DNA of 64,000 bases from Trebouxia sp. TZW2008 (lineage: Eukaryota; Chlorophyta; Trebouxiophyceae; Trebouxiales; Trebouxiaceae): NCBI GenBank assembly GCA_002118135.1, contig BDIU01000092.1, positions 49,015 through 113,014 of the forward strand. Direction: 5' to 3'. The notes below the pieces were generated by a model that saw only the letters and a list, made by a program, of their open reading frames with translations, was not told where the DNA came from and did not search any database. The position numbers were made by a program, and so were the translations under genes. Below, in pieces: positions 57,598 through 64,000 of this stretch; within the stretch, counting starts at the first letter, position 1; the number at the start of each line of letters is the position of its first letter.

Positions 57598-59953
57598 TGA
57601 TTCAGCTGGCCCTTGCCAACTGTTGGGCATGTGTCATGATGCGATCATGATGCAGTTTTGTCATGATGAGTCGTGATGTGCTGACGTCATGAAGAGTCGT
57701 GCTGCAGGTAAAGTTCACGTCTGCAATGCCTTTCTATGTTGTTGCAGTAGACAGATCTTAAGGTCTGTTCACAACAGTCACGTTGCTATAATCTGTCTTG
57801 AATGTGTCAATCATCAAGCCGCAGGCAGGCATTGGTCCACATGCAAAGGGCTACATGCATTGTTTGTGACACGGCAACTGTTGTGTGTCTCGTTGGTCAA
57901 TCTTGCTGTCAGACCACTACCTCTGCAACACATTTATGTTATCGCAATTTGGGTTGTCGGACACCCAAAGCTGTCTTGTGCGCAATTTGGGTTGTCGGAC
58001 ACCCACAGCTGTCGTGTGCAGCTGTGAACGCCAATGTCTAAATGTCAGGACATCACACAGCTGTCTTCTGCAGGTTTGAATGCCAAAGTCCAAATATCAG
58101 ACACCACACAGCTGTCTTTTGCAGATTGGGGCGCCAATGACCCAAAATAGATGCAGCCCAGCACTGCAATTTCCCATGAGCTGCCAGTTGAAGCCATATG
58201 CAACAAGTCTGCCACAATGGGCTTCCATGCTAGGCCATCTGTGCCAGGGTCTTGTGGACGCTCTGCGAATTTCCTTTGCTAGTGGACAAGGTATTCATTC
58301 ATCCATGCAACAGAAATGTTTGCTCAGCAAGCTTTGATAACCCAGCCACTAGGTATGCACAGGCCCAATCAGCTGCCTCCATGCAAGAATGTCAGGAGCT
58401 GCTCTAAACTGAACATGCAAGGCAGACAAAGTATGAATCAAGTTAAGGCAAGACACAATATGCATGGGAACAATATGCATGGGATCAATGACATGACTCA
58501 GCTTTGGCTGAAGATGCCTAACTCCTTGTCCATGCTTCAAGCCTGACTCAAAAGGCGCTTCATGACCCCTTGTTGTTCACGATTGTAGCTCTGCCTTATC
58601 AATTCTCTTCTGCACTTTGTAATTGAATTCTGCTGTGACATTAGCATAAGTAAGGCTCTGGTCTTGTCAGCCAATGCTTGCATATGCATTAAAGTGAAGC
58701 GAGTGGTCACTGCTGATTGCAATCAGTGTGATGCAGGCAGGCGATCATGATTTTGTGAGCAATTGCAAGGGCTGAGATGTCCTGGACACGCATCCCATCA
58801 GTGCGGACTGATCATGAATTTCCACTTGCAAATTGGGGAAGTGTCAATGTCCAATTGACGCTCAGGAGATTTCAACAAGCATCCATGGGATTTCTCCAAG
58901 CACCCAGCTGAAAGGAGTCTGGCGGTCATGTATTGAGGCGTGCTTGAGTTGCAAGTTGTGATCACGGTGTCTGCAACAGCCAACACTTCGCCTCGCTGCG
59001 ACTGAATGCAGCAGCAAGTTAGCATGATTCGTACAGTCAAGACAGTAGCTGCTGTGTACACTACATACATTGTATCAATTTGTACATTATGCTCATGGCT
59101 AGATACGTGGCTTCGCATCGAACAAGGAAACACCGTCTCCTTTGACTCCACTGTGATATATTCAACACTCACAGTCTACTCAATGTGTAGGGCTATCTAT
59201 CTCTGTAGTATTGCAGCTGTTGTCATCTGAATGGGCCCCCACCTCATAGAATTGGACTAGGAACAGTAAATTTGAGTTTAATTTAAACTTGAGTTTAAAA
59301 CTTGCCTAGGCATTGCAGCACGCTTACTGACAGCCGTCCTGTTCTTAGCAAGAACGCCGCTGCCTGTGAACGATTCCGCCACCAACATTACGCAAGCCGC
59401 AGAGCTTGAATTGCATGCAATGCATGCTGCTACTGACAATTCCGAACTCATGCGAAGTCATGGTTGCAGCTTGTTGACACATTTTCGAGCCCACGTGACA
59501 ACTGTTTTAAGTACTCGGCAGGCATCGTGATCTCAACCTGACATAAGACGCAACTTTCGCGACTTCTGCGATGCAAGACGCAGTTTGCTAATGCGCAAAT
59601 GATGCATTTGCGCACCAGCAAACAGGGCGTGGCGATACACGACTGTCTGCAGCTTCTGCGGCCACGCGCAGCCTTACGATCAGGACAACTCAAAGGCTGC
59701 AAAGCGAACCTTACCAAGGTCTTAGGTGACTTGCTTCCTATGTAGCGTGACTTGAATGCAGTGTCCAAGGGCCTTGGCATTCCTGCGCTGAGGCACACTA
59801 AGTTTCCTGCGGCTGCAGGTCCGTTCTCGCCTAGCAAGGCACAGCAATACGGCAAGCGCACAGCCTTGAGGCACAATCAAGCAGAGACGACAGCCTACAT
59901 ACATCGCAGCAATCCTGCAACTCATTCTTGGCGCCATAGCTCGATCTAACAGT
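57598..59953. other. Intergenic region with short repeats
   Basis: A 2.36 kb stretch. At 57935-58150 a block CAATTTGGGTTGTCGGACAC occurs twice 45 bp apart, and four diverged units of GACAYCACACAGCTGTCTT type follow. ATCATGATG repeats lie at 57630-57690 and AACAATATGCATGGGA repeats at about 58458-58490. No gene is recognised in the rest, and the open frames on both strands carry no domain signal. The oxidase promoter should lie in the last few hundred bases. Confidence 0.6.
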
Positions 59954-62249
59954 ATGCGCAATCTCTCGCGCATCAGCCTGCAGTGCGTTGCACTGCCAGC
60001 TATCCTTGCCATCTTAGCCTGCGCGCTCAGCCGGAGCGGCGCGTACGCTGCTCGCTCAGTACTGCAAAGCGCAGGAGCGCCTGCAGCATCCGTAGCAGCC
60101 GTCACAGAGTACACATGGCACGTCACTGTCAGCAGCCAGGCCCCAGACTGTTTCCAGCGTGATGTTCTGCTGGTGAATGGCACCTTTCAGCCTACATTGG
60201 AGGTGGTGCAGGGCGATTTCCTCAAGGTATTGGCATCTGAATTGCATTTGCGGGCTTGTTGCTGCACAGCATTGCATTGCATTGCATTTAGTGCTTGCAT
60301 TGCATTGCATCTAGTGCTTGCATTGCATTGCATTGCATTGCATTGCATTGCATTGCATTGCATTGCATTGCATTGCATTGCATTGCATTGCATTGCATTG
60401 CATTGTAGCTGATGCACCTGCATTCAGATCATGCTTGTGCTAGCATGGCAAGCTTCATCACAAATAGCCTTTCTACTGGCTGCAGCGGCATCTCTGCTGC
60501 TTCTGCAAGTGCCTATGTTCAGTGTCATCCTTAGTAGTCATGCAATTCGCTTTGATGCTAATACCATACCAAGTTGCACCGTTCACTGACAAAGCGTCAG
60601 TGCTACTGTGCCGATCCTGCATAAGACCAATCAGGGCAGCCACATGTCCTTTCAGTTCAATACGCTAAAGCAGCAAAGCTTTATGTCTGCAACAGGTGAA
60701 TGTGTTCAATGACATTCCAGCAGATTTCCCTAGTGCTGGAAATGGTATCTCCATTCATTGGCATGGCCTGTCCATGAGGGGCAACGAATGGTATGATGGT
60801 AGTGGACACATTGTGCAGTGCCCAATTCAAACTGGATCCAATTTCACATACTACTTTCAGGTGAACGCCTACCCACACCATGACTTTGGACTGTCACCAC
60901 ATTTGCATTGCATGCACACAGAATTTTCAGGCAATGCACTTGCCTAAATTGTGAGTCCACACAGTGTTTACACTGGCAACTTCTCAAAATGATGCACTCC
61001 ACCATGCCAGATCTGTCACACAGCCACGACATTGTGCACCGCCCCATCTAGACTGGAGCCAATTTCACATACTTTTTGCAGATAAAACACTTGCCAAATC
61101 ATCAGCTCACACCATCAACACACCCGTGTTGCATTCACACAATTTTAAGATGTGCACTCACTGATTCAACGCATTGCATCAGTCTTCACACTAGAACTGT
61201 CTTCAACTTACGCATTCCACTGTGCCTTGTCACACGTCCACCGCATTGTGCAGTGCCCCATGCACACTGAAGTAAACTGCACATCTGCTTTTGGGTAATG
61301 CACCTTTCCACATGTTCAGATCCTGTTGCAACACTTGTAATCCTTTGACATGAAGCATTCCACCATACACAGCCATCTCACAGCCACAGCGATTTGCAGT
61401 GCCCCATGCATGTTGGACCCAGCTTGACATACTACCCTCAGGTGATGCAGTCATTCACACCACGACCTCATACTTTTGCCACCTGCGTGATGTATTCACA
61501 TAGCACTTTCAGGTGATCCACTTGACCAAATAATACCTTCAGGTGAACCAGGCTGCAGGCAGCTACCTTTTAACATGATCACTCGGCCAGCAACAAAGCT
61601 GATAGACTGCAAGGAGCCCTTGCGTGCTCTCCCATGTTGCACAACCTACCTGACTACTTGACATGGCTGTACAGCAGATCTTGCTCTTGTTGTTCTCAGG
61701 TGAGTGAAGCTGCAGGCAGCTATCTGTGGCATGATCGTACAGTCAGCAATGAGGTCAATGTGCTGGGTTTTTGTTCTGACATCATCATGACCGCCATACA
61801 CCAACCCAACACACCCTTTGTTTCACATCTCTCCAGATCTTATGTGCTTTGCATCTGTGTTCAAATGAATACGGCTGCAGGCAGCTACCTATGGCATGAT
61901 CATTCAGCCAGCAACAAAGCTGGTGGACTACAAGGGGCACTCATTATGCATGCCGACGGATGTGAGCAGTTTGTTAATGCTTGTTCTTGTTGTGTTCAGG
62001 TGAATGAGGCTGCAGGCAGCTATCTGTGGCACGATCACTCAGCCAGCAACAAAGCTGATGGACTGCAAGGAGCGCTCATTGTGCATGCCAATGGGCCTGA
62101 GCCCTGGACATATGATGAGGAGCGCACACTGTTTCTGACAGACTGGTTCCACGGTGGGTCTGTTGGCAAAAACAGAGTCCTTCTGCAGCTAATGCAAACC
62201 TTGCTCCCAGCAATACAATCTGCTGATAGATGATTGGTTGATTGATTGC

Positions 62250-62331
<82 letters not shown>

Positions 62332-64000
62332 TGACACCTGTGCCCACAGAACCGCGAGGTAGGTAACAGATATGCCTCATCCTGTACGCCATGCAGCAGG
62401 CCTATTTCAACACCTGAAGGCGTGCAGATAATGCACCCAGCACCGCAACACCTGCTGATACATGCGTGATGAGTTTTTGCAGAGACGCTGACACATTTGT
62501 TGTTACTATCACAGTCAAAGATGTGTGCGGCTTGGATGTACCATGCTGACAGCTGCAGTAAGTTGGCAGAGAATTTTGCTTTTAAGGCAGTAATCTGTTG
62601 CATGTCTGCCCATGTGAGACACTCTCCGTACACTAGGGTACTTTCACAAAGCCGTATTCATGTTCGGTGCCATGAGGCGTTCTTTGGAAGCCCCACCCCG
62701 CTGCGTGACCCCCCCTGGCTCTCTTGTGCCATTGTTTTTGGGTAGTCAGACCGTCATGTAAAGCATAGAAAGTCATGGAATACATGAGGTGTGGGGCGTT
62801 TTGACATGTCTGTATGACCGGCCCAGGGAGGCTGCAGGGGAGGCAAATGCACCATCATTAGGCCTGATTTGGCCCTTATACATGATGTATCAGGGCATCA
62901 TTAGGCGTATGGGTCATGCCCTTACGGACCCTAGCCTTGATTGGTTTTGCAGGTGAGGCCAATGCCCTTCAGTTTGGCCTCAATCGGCCCTTTGCCCCAG
63001 AGAAACAAATTCCGGCCACAGGACAGTGGAACTGGGTTGGGCTTCCGCAAGCAATTCTGGTCAATGGCCAGGGCTTTTACGGTGATTGTGCCCTGATTGG
63101 GGGTCTGGGGGTTGGGGCAGGGGTAGCCGAAGAGAACCCCCCTTGTGACGTAACCACCCTTACAGTAAAGCCTGGTAAGGATCAGCTTACTGCCTCTGGC
63201 AAGCTCTTTTAGTACAGTAACTTCTCCATGTAACATCTGCATCAATTACCGATGAAATTGTCCTTGCATCAAATTGACCTTACTCAGAAGTGCCACTGTA
63301 GTCAGAATGCAGCGCTTGGTTCCCGTTTGCACTGTCTTAACATCAGGAATGTCCTTATATCGAGTGTCCTGATATTGAGAGACACTGTATCGGTAGTATG
63401 AGGTATTGGTGGTGTGTAGCACACACTGCAGATTTTGACAGTCACATTGCAGCACATCTAGTAAGCTACACACTCACTCTGTCTCCAGATCAAGTAGTTA
63501 TTGGCAGAGCAGGACTTGTTTGTTCAGCAGTGAGACTGGGTCAAACTTGTTTTGGTGCGCTACTGAAGACACCATCTGCTTTGCAATTGATAGTCTCATC
63601 TACCAATGTGACAATGGACACAATAGCAACTGTGGGTGACACACGTGATGTTACATAGAAGATTTCATGTCAATGCCGCAGCTGCAGACAACACACGATG
63701 CATGCATGCATGAATAGTCGGGCTCTCAAATTTCAGCAGAAGTGATGTTGCCTGGCATACTGAACACATGTAACTTGTAACTCGTATAGTTGTGGTTGTT
63801 GTACGCTGCATGAATGCAAAGTGGGTTTCTGTGGCATGAATCGAGGCTTGGGTTGGGTTTTGAAATGTGACAGCTCAAGCAAAACAAGTTGTCATCTGAC
63901 ACAATGATCTGCTGGCATCTACCACTTCCCAGCTGCCCCTGCCCCTGCCCCTGCCCCTGCCCCTGCCCCTGCCCCTGCCCCTGCCCCTGCCCCCCCTGCC
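59954..64000 (+). CDS. Multicopper oxidase (laccase/ascorbate-oxidase type), 5' part
   Basis: Exons 59954-60226, 60696-60860, 62000-62153 and 62953-63174 join in phase; the gene runs off the window. The N-terminus is a signal peptide (LPAILAILACALSRSGAYA), so the enzyme is probably secreted or in the cell wall. The first cupredoxin domain shows VLLVNGTFQPTLEVVQGD, GISIHWHGLSMRG (HWHG copper ligand pair), WYDGSGHIVQCPI, SYLWHDHSA (HxH copper pair), GLQGALIVHA and LTDWFHG. The next exon gives LNRPFAPEKQIPATGQWNWV. These are the canonical trinuclear-centre histidines of domain 1; the domain 3 ligands lie beyond the end. Substrates may be phenols or metals; this cannot be decided here. Introns 1 to 3 contain microsatellites and many copies of exon edges. 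Confidence 0.92.
60268..60405 (+). repeat. (CATTG)n pentamer microsatellite
   Basis: Pentamer CATTG repeats with two GTGCTTG interruptions up to about 60320, then an uninterrupted run of about 17 units to 60405, in oxidase intron 1. Confidence 0.97.
61005..61450 (+). repeat. Three decayed copies of the 3' end of oxidase exon 60696-60860
   Basis: Variants of CATTGTGCAGTGCCC followed by an exon-end block (ACATACTACTTTCAG|GTGA in the intact exon) recur near 61030, 61250 and 61392. The last ends ACATACTACCCTCAG|GTGA. Confidence 0.88.
61525..61970 (+). repeat. Three decayed copies of the 5' end of oxidase exon 62000-62153
   Basis: Copies near 61540 (frameshifted TACCTTTTAACATGATC), 61698 (SEAAGSYLWHDRTVSN) and 61863 (NTAAGSYLWHDHSASN, open for about 110 bp) precede the intact NEAAGSYLWHDHSASNK exon. 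Two keep CAG acceptors. The copper-ligand histidines survive in the third. Confidence 0.95.
62227..62331 (+). repeat. (GATT)n tetramer microsatellite
   Basis: About 24 units of ATTG/GATT with one early interruption, in oxidase intron 3. It creates artificial NQSINQS-type frames on the minus strand. Confidence 0.97.
63215..63387. mobile_element. MITE-like dispersed repeat, copy 4, with TA duplication and CAGT ends
   Basis: 173 bp element flanked by TA on both sides (63213-63214 and 63388-63389). The left end is CAGTAACTTCTC; the right end is GAGAGACACTG, whose reverse complement CAGTGTCTCTC matches the left in outline. Inside, in reverse orientation, are ATATAAGGACA, TGCATTCTGACTACAGTGG and GTAAGG blocks shared with the other copies. 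TA target and CAGT termini suggest the Tc1/mariner (pogo-like) class; the length fits a MITE. Confidence 0.8.
63932..64000 (+). repeat. (CCCCTG)n hexamer, at window end
   Basis: At least ten CCCCTG units reach the last base, ending CCCCCCTGCC, so the tract may continue. The complementary strand is (CAGGGG)n, which has G-quadruplex potential. Confidence 0.95.

Noticed and set aside
62035..62633. Minus-strand frames with NQSINQS repeats
   Set aside because: Artefact of the (GATT)n microsatellite and antisense to an oxidase exon.
63398..63658. Further oxidase exon
   Set aside because: The 86-codon frame shows no cupredoxin motif and its phase to 63174 cannot be supported.
63932..64000. Telomere
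   Set aside because: The unit CCCCTG does not match known plant or algal telomere repeats (CCCTAAA or CCCTAAAA), and it lies near a gene.
1..64000. Autonomous retrotransposon or transposase
   Set aside because: No reverse transcriptase, integrase, RNase H or DDE transposase motif was recognised; only short MITE-like copies were found.

Overview
The window looks like nuclear DNA of a green alga, probably a chlorophyte. This rests on gene content: a GAF-PAS-kinase of the type expanded in chlorophytes, an LPA1/REP27-like TPR protein with a transit-peptide-like leader, a plant-type CDC45, a TMEM209-like membrane protein, zinc-ribbon repeats and MCO-type oxidase exons. Most genes have many short exons with TGCAG acceptors and GT donors (one GC donor seen). 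No rRNA, tRNA, CRISPR or bacterial operon structure was seen. Species was not determined.

Layout: two tandem-repeat arrays (0-2.2 kb) sit in or beyond a PP2C phosphatase gene whose first visible exon is at 3.4 kb (+, to 6950). CHMP1 (-, 7782-8396, no intron) and a chloroplast-type TPR gene (+, 8852-9600) are divergent. CDC45 (-, 22659 down to about 12.2 kb or 10.1 kb) has very large repeat-filled introns. It is divergent from an EF-hand-less SCaMC/APC-like mitochondrial carrier (+, 23589-27661, seven exons, frame closes exactly). A pRiA4b ORF-3-like/MYND gene follows (+, 28221-37129). Next come a membrane-anchored poly-Gln protein of unknown role (+, 38046-39206 or 39691) and a convergent TMEM209-like gene (-, 45421-39763). 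A 736-residue GAF-PAS-protein kinase (+, 46410-54752, thirteen exons, frame closes exactly), a zinc-ribbon repeat protein (+, 56370-57597) and the 5' part of a multicopper oxidase (+, from 59954, leaving the window) complete it.

The most unusual feature is shared by almost all the intron-rich genes. Introns are filled with decayed tandem copies of the neighbouring exon edge. Copies of an exon's 5' end (with its acceptor) lie only upstream of that exon, and copies of its 3' end (with its donor) lie only downstream. The intact exon lies between. I see this at about 25 junctions in seven genes, on both strands, and found no exception. It suggests a high rate of local tandem duplication in 100-300 bp units, tolerated where it spans a splice junction because splicing restores the exon. 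Noncoding arrays (187, 214, about 190 and about 318 bp units) may be the same process away from exons.

Other elements: a dispersed MITE-like family with TA/CAGT ends (four copies), three perfect hairpins with short loops, a 380 bp CTG/CAG-type triplet tract in a CDC45 intron, and pentamer, tetramer and hexamer microsatellites in or near the oxidase gene.
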